Source: Vicinamibacterales bacterium
Lineage (GTDB): Bacteria > Acidobacteriota > Vicinamibacteria > Vicinamibacterales > UBA8438
Length of the DNA: 64,000 nt
Assembly: GCA_958296065.1 (NCBI GenBank)
Contig: CATQHX010000028.1
Span: forward strand, 24,887-88,886
Direction of reading: 5' to 3'
Part shown: positions 56,682 to 64,000 of the stretch, piece after piece
How positions within the stretch are numbered: the first letter of the stretch is position 1
How the letters are laid out: each line of letters opens with the position of its first letter
The notes under the pieces: generated by a model
Databases searched by the model: none
Told to the model about the DNA's origin: nothing
Seen by the model: only the letters and a program-made list of their open reading frames with translations
Made by a program: the position numbers and the translations under genes

Positions 56682-58619
56682 ATGATTGACGTCTGCATCA
56701 TCGGCGGCGGCTTCAGCGCGGTGCCGCTGGCCCGCGAGCTCGAGCGCACCGGAGCCGATTTTCGCATCGTGTCCGAGGCGGGCGATACCGTCTGGGATCG
56801 CCTGAGCGCGAACGGGCGCTTGGACTTCGACCTCGTGTCCAGCACCCTGACGAGCTTCTATTCGTTCGATCTGGCGGCGAGCTTCCGCGAAGACTCCTAC
56901 CCGACCGCCACGCAGTTCCACGCCATGCAACAACGCTGGCGGCGGGAGTTCAGGGATAGGACGTTGCGAGATCGGGTCGTCAGGGTGGAGAACTTCGAGG
57001 ACCACAGCGTGGTCTGCACGCGGTCAGGCGAGAAGTTCAAGGCTCGGTACGTCGTCTTCTGCACCGGCTTCAAGCGGGCCGTCATGGCGGACCTGGCATC
57101 GGTCGACTACTCCGTAACGAACCGGACGTTCCTGTTCGACACGATGGGGGATTCCGCCAACCTCATCATCTCGAAGCTGGTGCCGAACAACAACCGGATC
57201 ATCGTGAGGACGAACGGCTTCTTCCCCATCGACAAGGCGTTCTTGAGGCCGCGCGGAATGCCGCCGGCACTGCTCGCCCTGGACCAACTGGAGTTCCACA
57301 ACTTCCGCTACGTGTCCCACGAACGCTACGCCTCCATCATTTACGGCGGCCCGCACGCGGACGGGCGGAATCCGATACTGCTGTACGACCATTTTCCGGC
57401 GGCCGTGCGCGACGAGAGCCACATCACCAGCCGCTCGCATCCGGCCAGCGGCAAGGTTGTTGTCAAGTACTGGCCGATAGACCAGTACCGCCAACGCTTC
57501 GGCGCGGATCTCGAAGGCGCCATCGCGCAGGGATATCTCCTGAACGACATCGCCATGTGGCTGCACGCCGGCCGGGTGATACTGGCACCGAAGGACGCCC
57601 CGGTCGATTTCGACCGGCGGACGATCACCTGCGCCGGCGTCGAGCGACGCTTCGACCATTACGTGAGGGGCGGCCCCGAGGAGCCTCGATTGCCACCCGT
57701 CCTGATCGGCGGCGTCACGCCCTGGCGCTACCGCTACCGGGACAGTTTCATGGGCGTCGTTCCCCGAAACCTGAACAACATCTATCTGATCGGTTACACA
57801 CGGCCTATGACCGGCGGTCTCTCGAACATCATCGAGATGCAGGGCCTGCTGGTCCACAAGCTGATCACCCGGCCGGACTTTCGGCGTCGAGTCACCGGCG
57901 GACTGGACGACCGCATGGCCGCGTACGACGCCCACTACTACGGCACGGCCGCGCCGCGCGAGCATTACGACCACCTGGTCCACTACGGTTTCTACACGGA
58001 CGACATCGCGAGACTGATCGGGATCGACTACACGCCGGACCAGTGCCGGACGCTGCGGGACCTGGTCTTCTACTACGCGTTTCCGAACGACGCGTTCAAG
58101 TATCGGTTGCGGGGGGAGTACGCGGTCGATGGCGTTGGCGACCTGGTCCGCAGGGTCAACGAGCACTACATCGGCTTCATCATGATGTTCGCGTACCTGC
58201 TGAACGGCAGCCTTCTCTCGCCGGAAGAACGGGCCGTCTGGCTGCGGACAGCCAGGCGCACGTTCATCAACGACATGCGGCCCAAGGAAGCGCACCGGCC
58301 GTTCCTCGACCGCTACGTCGAGGCGTATCGCCGGGTCACGAACTCGCGCGTCGACGACACCGCGGACGACGAGTGGGAGGCGATGGCGCGTCGGGCCGGC
58401 GCGGACAGGGACCGGGCGGTGCGCGACACCCGCGCACCGGGTCGCTTCCGTTTCGACGAGGACATCGGGCGCGAGATGGGGCGCCTCACCCCGTTGCTCG
58501 ACGTCGACATCAGCGCGCTGATCGGAAGCGCTGCTGCGAGTCTCGACGAGCCGCGCCGCGAGTTCCTGGCGTCCCTGCTCCATCCTGCCGAGTACGATCT
58601 GCCCTACCTGCGCCCCTGA
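56682..58619 (+). CDS. FAD/NAD(P)-binding flavoprotein (monooxygenase-like)
   Basis: A 645-aa cytoplasmic protein. The N-terminal Rossmann motif IDVCIIGGGFSAVPLARELE and ARYVVFCTGFKRAVMADL (the ATG-like second motif of flavin-containing monooxygenases and lysine/ornithine N-hydroxylase relatives) place it in the FMO-like group. The last 200 residues (HYDHLVHYGFYTDDIARLIG, GFIMMFAYLLNGSLLSPEER) are an extra helical domain not typical of FMOs. The start at 56682 puts the glycine motif at the N-terminus. Substrate unknown. A hairpin (ACCCATAA...TTATGGGT, 58634-58674) follows its stop. Confidence 0.82.
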   Translation: MIDVCIIGGGFSAVPLARELERTGADFRIVSEAGDTVWDRLSANGRLDFDLVSSTLTSFYSFDLAASFREDSYPTATQFHAMQQRWRREFRDRTLRDRVVRVENFEDHSVVCTRSGEKFKARYVVFCTGFKRAVMADLASVDYSVTNRTFLFDTMGDSANLIISKLVPNNNRIIVRTNGFFPIDKAFLRPRGMPPALLALDQLEFHNFRYVSHERYASIIYGGPHADGRNPILLYDHFPAAVRDESHITSRSHPASGKVVVKYWPIDQYRQRFGADLEGAIAQGYLLNDIAMWLHAGRVILAPKDAPVDFDRRTITCAGVERRFDHYVRGGPEEPRLPPVLIGGVTPWRYRYRDSFMGVVPRNLNNIYLIGYTRPMTGGLSNIIEMQGLLVHKLITRPDFRRRVTGGLDDRMAAYDAHYYGTAAPREHYDHLVHYGFYTDDIARLIGIDYTPDQCRTLRDLVFYYAFPNDAFKYRLRGEYAVDGVGDLVRRVNEHYIGFIMMFAYLLNGSLLSPEERAVWLRTARRTFINDMRPKEAHRPFLDRYVEAYRRVTNSRVDDTADDEWEAMARRAGADRDRAVRDTRAPGRFRFDEDIGREMGRLTPLLDVDISALIGSAAASLDEPRREFLASLLHPAEYDLPYLRP

Positions 58620-58689
58620 GTCTGGACGACGGAACCCATAAGAGGGTGGACTTCGGCCGCTTCGTGTTATGGGTGGGTTGTGGAGCCCC

Positions 58690-58857
58690 GGCTGCGGGGT
58701 GAACTACGCCGACCCAGGTCTGAGACTGATGGTCGATGCGACTGTGAACCTGCTTGTGGATGCATCAGGACAGCCGCTACCGACGAGTGGGTTCAGCGGC
58801 TCGGTACGCTTCGCCCCCCGGCTTGGCCAGCCAGGCCGGGGGGCGCCCGGCGCAGAG
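58690..58857 (+). pseudogene. Autotransporter barrel fragment
   Basis: GVNYADPGLRLMVDATVNLL and SGFSGSVRFAPRLGQPGRG correspond to GVVFADPNLGLMVDAMLNLL and WGFTGSVRFDTGLSGRGLSL in the barrel of the 1056-aa autotransporter (minus strand near 42.0-42.1 kb). Only two to three strands remain, in inverted orientation. From 58858 to 59368 I see no gene I can support. Confidence 0.65.
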
Positions 58858-59368
58858 TGATCCGCCAGCTCCGGCCCTGGCTGCGCGACGTCAAGGCGCC
58901 GCTGTCGTTCGCTACGGCGCGGGCTGCTGATGATCCTGCCCGGGCTGGCGCTGCCGCTCCTGCTTCGTCGACCGCGTCCTCGGCGGGGAATTGGATTCGG
59001 GTTTCTTCTCGCTGGTGGCCGCGACCGGGCGACGGTGGCAGTGCGTTCACCGCGCGGTTGACCGAAAGATGGTTGGACGAAAAACCGCACCCCGCCGTTG
59101 GACTTGCATGGGTTTGCATAGAACTGGGGCCTGAGCGAGCCTGAGCGAAGCCTCGAATGGCTGGTCTACGGCATCGTGCTACTGCTGCGACGCCGACGCG
59201 ACTGACGGCAAGCCGATCGGTTCTCTGCGGCGATGACGCGGTAAGGGCGTTGTTCCTCGCTCCGGTTCTCGATGCCGCCCCGGGTGCAGTAGACCTGCTG
59301 ATAGGCGCCGCGCCTGCGACAGATTCGTCATCACGACGCCGGGTTTGTCACGCGGCGGGCGGCCGGCG

Positions 59369-62300
59369 TCACATCGAATTCGCTGGATCCGGCCGCTCGA
59401 ACGGGAGCCGCAGCAGCCGTTCGACATCGTCGAGGACCAGGCACGCCGCCGGCACCAGCACCAGTGTGACGAAGGTTGCGAACAACACCCCGAAGCCGAG
59501 CGAGATGGCCATCGGCTTGAGGAAGTCGGCCTGAGTGCTCTGTTCCAGCAGCAACGGCGCCAATCCTGCGAACGTCGTGATCGAGGTGAGCAGAATGGGC
59601 CGGAAACGTGCGGCGCCCGCTTCCAGCACCGCCCCCAGCAGGCTGCCGCCCCGTCGGCGCTCGCGGTTGATGAAATCGACCATCACCAGGCTGTCGTTGA
59701 CGACGACGCCCGACAAGGCCACGACGCCCATCACCGACAGCATCGTCACGTTCTCGCCCATCACGATGTGCCCTCCGACGGCGCCGACGAATCCGAACGG
59801 GATGGCGCTCATGATGATCAGCGGCTGCACGTACGACCTGAGGGGGATCGCCAGCAGCGCGAAGATCGCGAACAGCGCGAGCGGAAATCCCACCTGCAGG
59901 CTGCCGAGCGCGGCGTCCTGGTCCGCCTGCGACCCTTCGAGGGAGTAGCGCACGCCGGCATGGTCCCGCTGAACGGCGGGCATGACGTCGGCGGCGAGCG
60001 CCGCGTTGACGGCGCCGGCCGAGGTCACGGTTTCGTCCAGAGCGGCCGTCACGTTGATCGCGCGGTTGTGGTTCACCCGCCTGATCGACGAAACGCCCCT
60101 GCCGCTCTCGACCGCCGCGACGTAGCCGAACGGCACCTCGCCGCCGTCCGGGGTCCGGATGCGCATGTTCTCAAGATCGCCGAGTGATCGGCGCTGTTCG
60201 GCCGGATAACGGACCATGACGCGGATGTCGTCGCGGCCGCGCTGGATGCGTTGCGCTTCTTCGCCGTAGAACGCCTGGCGCACCTGCCGGCCGACATCCT
60301 CCAGCGCCAGCCCCAGCGCCTCGGCGGCCGGCTTGATGCCGATCCGCATCTCCCGGGGGCCGCCCTGGAAGGAGTCGGTGACGTCGTGCACGCCGGTGTA
60401 GCCGCGCAGACCCTCCTTCACGCGCTCGGCGGCGGCCCGCAACTGCGCCGGGTCCGCGCCGACCAACTGCACGTTGACGTCTTCGCCCGGCAGCAGGTCG
60501 GACGCCGAGAACCCGAGCTCCAGCGCTTCCGGAATCGCGCCGGTCAACTCCCGCCAACGCCGGCCCAGCTCGTCGGCCCGCACGCCGCGATCGCCCGGCG
60601 GCGCGAGCTCGAGCATGACCTGGGCGAGGTGCCCCGACGCCTGGCTGGGCCCGCCCCACAATGGTCCCGGCGCCACGCCCAGCGGCTGGTTGCCGACGGC
60701 GATCAGGATATGCCGCAGAGGGTCGGTCCCGGCCTGCTCGATCACGTCGCGCCGCAACCGCTCGGCGCTGTCCTCCAGGCGTTGCGCCGCGGCCGCGGTG
60801 ACCGCCGCGGGGGTGCCCAGGGGCATCGTCACCGTCGCGTAGATGACGTCCGCCTCGGGAGCGGGAAAGAAGTGGAACGCGACGCGGCCGCCCAGCACCA
60901 GCCCCACCGTCAGGACGAGCATCGACACCCCCGCGGCGAGCGAGAGATAACGCCAGCGCAGACTCGCGGCGAGCGCCGGGCGGTACACGCGGTCGACGAG
61001 CGTTTCGATCCCCTCCGCGAGGGTGCGCTGCAACCGCGACCACGGACCCCGCCGATCCGGCCGCCGGCGGGCCAGGTGCGCCGGCAGGATGTTGAGCGAT
61101 TCGACCAGCGAGAACAGCAGGCAGGGGATGACGACCAGCGGCACGTAGCGCATCATCTTGCCCAGCAGGCCGGGCACGAACAGCAACGGAGCGAACGCCG
61201 CCACGGTGGTCAGGACGGCGAAGGAGACCGGCGTCGCCACCTCCCGCACGCCCTCGAGCGCGCTCTCCAGGGGGTTGCGGCCGCGCCGCTGGTGGCGGTA
61301 GACGTTCTCGCCGACGATGATGGCGTCGTCCACCACGATGCCGAGCACCATGATGAAGGCGAACGTCGATACGATGTTCGCCGTGACGTCGAGTCCCGGC
61401 ATGAGCATGAACATGCCCAGGAACGAGATGGGGATTCCCAGGCTGACCCAGAACGCGAGGCGCATCTCGAGGAACACGGCGAGCAGGGCGAACACGAGCG
61501 CGAGGCCCACGGCGCCGTTTCCCAACATGAGTCCCAGCCGGTCGATCAGCGCCTCGGCCTGGTTCATCCAGCCCGTCAGCCTGATCCCCTCCGGCAGGGT
61601 GGCCGCCTTGCGTTCCAGGTAGTCGTCCACCGCGCGGGAGATCGCCACGTCGCTCTCCCCGCCGGTCCGGAGGACCGAGAGGAGCACGGCCGGCTCTCCG
61701 TCGAGGCGCCCGAACTGATCGGTTTCGGCGAACCCGTCGACCACCGTCGCCACGTCGCCCACGCGCAGCCGCGTGCCGTCGGCCCGCGCGAGCAGCACCA
61801 GGTCCTCGAACTCCGACCCGCGGTACGCCTGTCCGACCGTCCGCAGCCGGATCTCGCTGCTCTCGCTGCGGATCGACCCGCCCGGCAGGTCGATCGACGA
61901 CCGGCGCACGGCGCGGGCGATGTCGTCGAAGGTCAATCCGTGGCGCCGTAGCGCCTGCTCCGACACCTCGATGGCGATTTCGTAGGGACGCACGCTGGCG
62001 AACTCGACCTGCGTGATTTCGGGCAGGCTGACCAGCTCGTCGCGCACGCGCTCGGCGACCGACTTGAGGGTGCGCTCGTCGGTGCGGCCCGAGACCGCGA
62101 TGTCGACCACGCGGATCTGCGTCCGCCCCTCGCTGATGATCGGTTTCTCCGTTCGCTCCGGAAACGTCTCTATCGCGTCGACCCTGGTCTTGAGGTCTTC
62201 GAGCACCCGCCGGCTGTCGGCGTGCAGGGCGACCTGGACGACCACGGTGCAGAGGCCCTCGTTCGCCGAGGAGACGATCTCGTCGATGCCGTCGATGCCC

Positions 62301-62518
62301 TGGACGGCCTCCTCGATGCGGATGCAGACCGCCGTCGCGACCTCCTCCGGCGCCGCGCCGAGATACGGCACCTGAATGGCGAGCGAATCGAGGGCGACGT
62401 CGGGGAAGGTCTCGCCGCGCACGTTGGCCATGCCGATCAGGCCGCCGACGACGATGAACGCCATCAGCAGGTTGGCGGCCACCGGGTTGCGGGCGAACCA
62501 CTCGCTTGCGTTCTGCAT
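59369..62518 (-). CDS. RND-family efflux transporter (AcrB/CzcA type)
   Basis: A 1049-aa inner-membrane transporter of full RND length. It begins NASEWFARNPVAANLLMAFI (first TM). Two periplasmic loops separate TM sets: 1-6 around 340-540 and 7-12 around 860-1040. TM4 carries LGIVVDDAIIVGENVY with the Asp-Asp pair of the proton relay. GIPISFLGMFMLMPGLDVTA and the late AIPFGFVGAVGGHIVMGENV and SGVVVNDSLVMVDFINRERR are typical. It exports hydrophobic compounds or ions with a membrane-fusion and outer-membrane partner that are not in this window. It starts 16 bases after the ABC exporter gene, so the two are cotranscribed. Confidence 0.92.
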   Translation of the reverse strand: MQNASEWFARNPVAANLLMAFIVVGGLIGMANVRGETFPDVALDSLAIQVPYLGAAPEEVATAVCIRIEEAVQGIDGIDEIVSSANEGLCTVVVQVALHADSRRVLEDLKTRVDAIETFPERTEKPIISEGRTQIRVVDIAVSGRTDERTLKSVAERVRDELVSLPEITQVEFASVRPYEIAIEVSEQALRRHGLTFDDIARAVRRSSIDLPGGSIRSESSEIRLRTVGQAYRGSEFEDLVLLARADGTRLRVGDVATVVDGFAETDQFGRLDGEPAVLLSVLRTGGESDVAISRAVDDYLERKAATLPEGIRLTGWMNQAEALIDRLGLMLGNGAVGLALVFALLAVFLEMRLAFWVSLGIPISFLGMFMLMPGLDVTANIVSTFAFIMVLGIVVDDAIIVGENVYRHQRRGRNPLESALEGVREVATPVSFAVLTTVAAFAPLLFVPGLLGKMMRYVPLVVIPCLLFSLVESLNILPAHLARRRPDRRGPWSRLQRTLAEGIETLVDRVYRPALAASLRWRYLSLAAGVSMLVLTVGLVLGGRVAFHFFPAPEADVIYATVTMPLGTPAAVTAAAAQRLEDSAERLRRDVIEQAGTDPLRHILIAVGNQPLGVAPGPLWGGPSQASGHLAQVMLELAPPGDRGVRADELGRRWRELTGAIPEALELGFSASDLLPGEDVNVQLVGADPAQLRAAAERVKEGLRGYTGVHDVTDSFQGGPREMRIGIKPAAEALGLALEDVGRQVRQAFYGEEAQRIQRGRDDIRVMVRYPAEQRRSLGDLENMRIRTPDGGEVPFGYVAAVESGRGVSSIRRVNHNRAINVTAALDETVTSAGAVNAALAADVMPAVQRDHAGVRYSLEGSQADQDAALGSLQVGFPLALFAIFALLAIPLRSYVQPLIIMSAIPFGFVGAVGGHIVMGENVTMLSVMGVVALSGVVVNDSLVMVDFINRERRRGGSLLGAVLEAGAARFRPILLTSITTFAGLAPLLLEQSTQADFLKPMAISLGFGVLFATFVTLVLVPAACLVLDDVERLLRLPFERPDPANSM

Positions 62519-62534
62519 GGTGTATTCGCCGGCA

Positions 62535-64000
62535 TTACACCATCTGCCGGCGCATCATGTCCCGAAACACGCCCTCCTGCTCGAACAGCTCGTCGAAGCC
62601 GCCCTGCTGGATGATGCGTCCGGCTCTCAGCACGTAGATTCGATTGGCATGGCGGATCGTCGACAGACGGTGGGCGATGACGATGCGCGTGACCGCGAGA
62701 CCGTGGATGCTCTCCATGACCCTCGCCTGGCTCCGTGCATCGAGCCAACTGGTCGCTTCGTCCAGCAGCAGGATCCGCGGATTGCCCACCAGGGCGGCGG
62801 CGAGCCGGATACGCTGCGCCTGGCCGCCGGAGAAGGTGCCGCCGCCGCCGACCACGGTGAACATCCCCATCGGCATGGCCCTGATGTCGCGGTCCACGTC
62901 CGCCAGGCGCGCCGCGTGCCAGGCGTCGTCGATAGTCCGCTCGTTGGAGACGCCGATGATGTTCTCGAGCACGTTGCCCTGCTGCAGGATGCCGTCCTGC
63001 ACCACGACGCCGACCTGGCGCCGCACGGCGCGGCGGTCGAGGTGCGCCAGGTCGCGGCCGTCCAGGTACACGGTGCCCACCGCGGGCTCGTCGAGTCCCA
63101 GCGCCAGCCGCAGCAGCGTGCTCTTGCCGGAACCGGTCTCGCCGACGATGGCGACGAACTCGCCGGGCCGGGCGTGCCACGAGACGTCGTCGAGCACCGG
63201 ACGGTCGCCCTTCGCGTAGCTGAAGCTGACGTGGTCGAAACGGATCTCGCCGCGCAGCTCCATCCGTGTCCCGCCCGCCGCCGGCGTCTGCGGCAGCGCC
63301 TCGAGTATGGGTCCGGCCTGCTCGGCGGCCGGGAAGATCCCGGCCAGCGCCTCGGACGACTGGCCCAGACCGACGATCGCCGCGTAGAAGATCATCGCCG
63401 CCGCGTAGACGACCAGGAAATCACCGGCCATGACGGAGTCCGGGCCGCTCCACAGCACCGCGCCGAACAACGCCGCGCCGCCGACGGCCGGCACCGCCGT
63501 GCTGAAGGCCACCAGGTGCTCGCTCAGCCGGCTGATCCGTATCCTGGCGTGCTGCTGCTCGCGGTAGCCGCGGGCCCAGCGGGTGAAGGCGGAGTCCTCC
63601 GCGCCGAGCGCGCGCAGCTTCCCGATGCCGTTGATGAACTGGAACAGATCGCCCGAGATCTGCCGGCGCATGCGGTTGAACCGGCGATGCGGGCCGATCT
63701 GCCGCAGGCCGAGGCTCACGACCGCCGCCAGGGAGAGCAGGCCGAGCCCGAAGCTCCACAGGCCGAGCCCGGCGTCGTACAGGAAGATCAGGACGAAGGC
63801 CGGCAACAGGAACACGACCGACTGCAGGGCGGCGGCCACCGTGCCGGCGATCTGCTCGCGCAGCGCCTCGAACACGGCGACGCGCACGACGAGATCGCCG
63901 GGCGTGAAACGCTCGAAGAACCTCCTGGACAACCCGAGCAGGCGATCCCACGTCGCCGCTCCGAGCCGGGCCGCGACACGGCCCTCGATCCGCATCAGCG
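62535..64000 (-). CDS. NHLP-type ABC exporter, permease plus ATPase (N-terminus cut)
   Basis: The frame is open at the right edge; 486 residues of the C-terminal part are visible. The transmembrane domain (LRQIGPHRRFNRMRRQISGD, FLVVYAAAMIFYAAIVGLGQ) is followed by the ATPase domain with Walker A GETGSGKSTLLRL, signature FSGGQAQRIRLAAA, Walker B ILLLDEATSWLD and switch VIAHRLST. ATWDRLLGLSRRFFERFTPG DL and LFQFINGIGKLRALGAEDSA are characteristic of exporters of NHLP leader (nitrile-hydratase-like leader) bacteriocins and related proteins. The family call is by pattern only. No precursor peptide is visible in this window. Followed directly by an RND gene. Confidence 0.88.
   Translation of the reverse strand, partial: LMRIEGRVAARLGAATWDRLLGLSRRFFERFTPGDLVVRVAVFEALREQIAGTVAAALQSVVFLLPAFVLIFLYDAGLGLWSFGLGLLSLAAVVSLGLRQIGPHRRFNRMRRQISGDLFQFINGIGKLRALGAEDSAFTRWARGYREQQHARIRISRLSEHLVAFSTAVPAVGGAALFGAVLWSGPDSVMAGDFLVVYAAAMIFYAAIVGLGQSSEALAGIFPAAEQAGPILEALPQTPAAGGTRMELRGEIRFDHVSFSYAKGDRPVLDDVSWHARPGEFVAIVGETGSGKSTLLRLALGLDEPAVGTVYLDGRDLAHLDRRAVRRQVGVVVQDGILQQGNVLENIIGVSNERTIDDAWHAARLADVDRDIRAMPMGMFTVVGGGGTFSGGQAQRIRLAAALVGNPRILLLDEATSWLDARSQARVMESIHGLAVTRIVIAHRLSTIRHANRIYVLRAGRIIQQGGFDELFEQEGVFRDMMRRQMV

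Noticed and set aside
58634..58674. Inverted repeat ACCCATAA/TTATGGGT considered as an integron attC site
   Set aside because: Lacks the AAC/GTT core of attC sites and the second pair of arms; more likely a hairpin after the flavoprotein gene.

Overview
High-GC bacterial DNA with Gram-negative envelope genes: a TonB-dependent receptor with an N-terminal carboxypeptidase-regulatory domain, two autotransporter-like beta-barrel proteins, an RND pump and several lipoproteins. A multiheme cytochrome, cyclopropane-fatty-acid-type methyltransferases and Ig/cadherin-like surface proteins fit an Acidobacteriota (Vicinamibacteria-like) genome. That placement is inferred from gene content only; there is no rRNA or other taxonomic marker here.

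Layout. 1-2.9 kb: octaheme cytochrome c operon and hypotheticals (minus strand). 3.2-9.8 kb: a patchwork of small genes, decayed genes, an acidic Asp/His-rich secreted protein, a Tat-exported amidohydrolase, and one hypothetical gene lying between two tyrosine-integrase 3' fragments. 10-12.6 kb: TonB-dependent receptor. 13.0-19.6 kb: an integrase scrap, then a divergent lipid-modification cluster (DUF523/DUF1722 remnant, DUF1365 and FAD oxidoreductase to the left; two CFA-synthase-family methyltransferases and a DUF1295 protein to the right). 19.7-37.1 kb: an accessory region with a nucleoside deoxyribosyltransferase-like gene, a two-gene unit encoding an unknown 207-aa protein and a UvrD-type helicase with a novel N-terminus, a Lon fragment, a 1752-aa exonuclease-RecQ-UvrD fusion, a DUF4338/HExxH remnant, a SYLF-domain protein and lipoproteins. 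37.3-44.7 kb: two large autotransporter-like proteins in tandem. 44.8-46.9 kb: a truncated HTH gene, a dead UvrD-type helicase piece and a dead DUF4338 gene. 47.0-48.3 kb: a three-gene operon with two DoxX-like membrane proteins. 48.6-51.1 kb: histidine kinase fused to receiver and winged-helix domains. 51.0-53.8 kb: a frameshifted second copy of the UvrD-type helicase. 54.5-55.0 kb: HU/IHF-like gene running into another integrase fragment. 55.1-58.6 kb: second acidic protein and an FAD/NAD(P)-binding flavoprotein. 59.4-64.0 kb: RND transporter and an NHLP-type ABC exporter (cut by the window edge).

The main theme is duplication followed by decay. Several genes occur as one intact and one broken copy: the UvrD-type helicase, the UvrD half of the big fusion, the small lipoprotein and the autotransporter barrel. 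The acidic protein occurs as two intact copies. At least four integrase pieces and two DUF4338 pieces are scattered among them. This looks like an old, repeatedly used integration region whose surviving nucleic-acid enzymes may be defence genes. The long uninterrupted frames (1752, 1321, 1056, 1049 and 873 codons) argue that the frameshifts are mostly real and not general sequencing error, but individual indels could still be errors.
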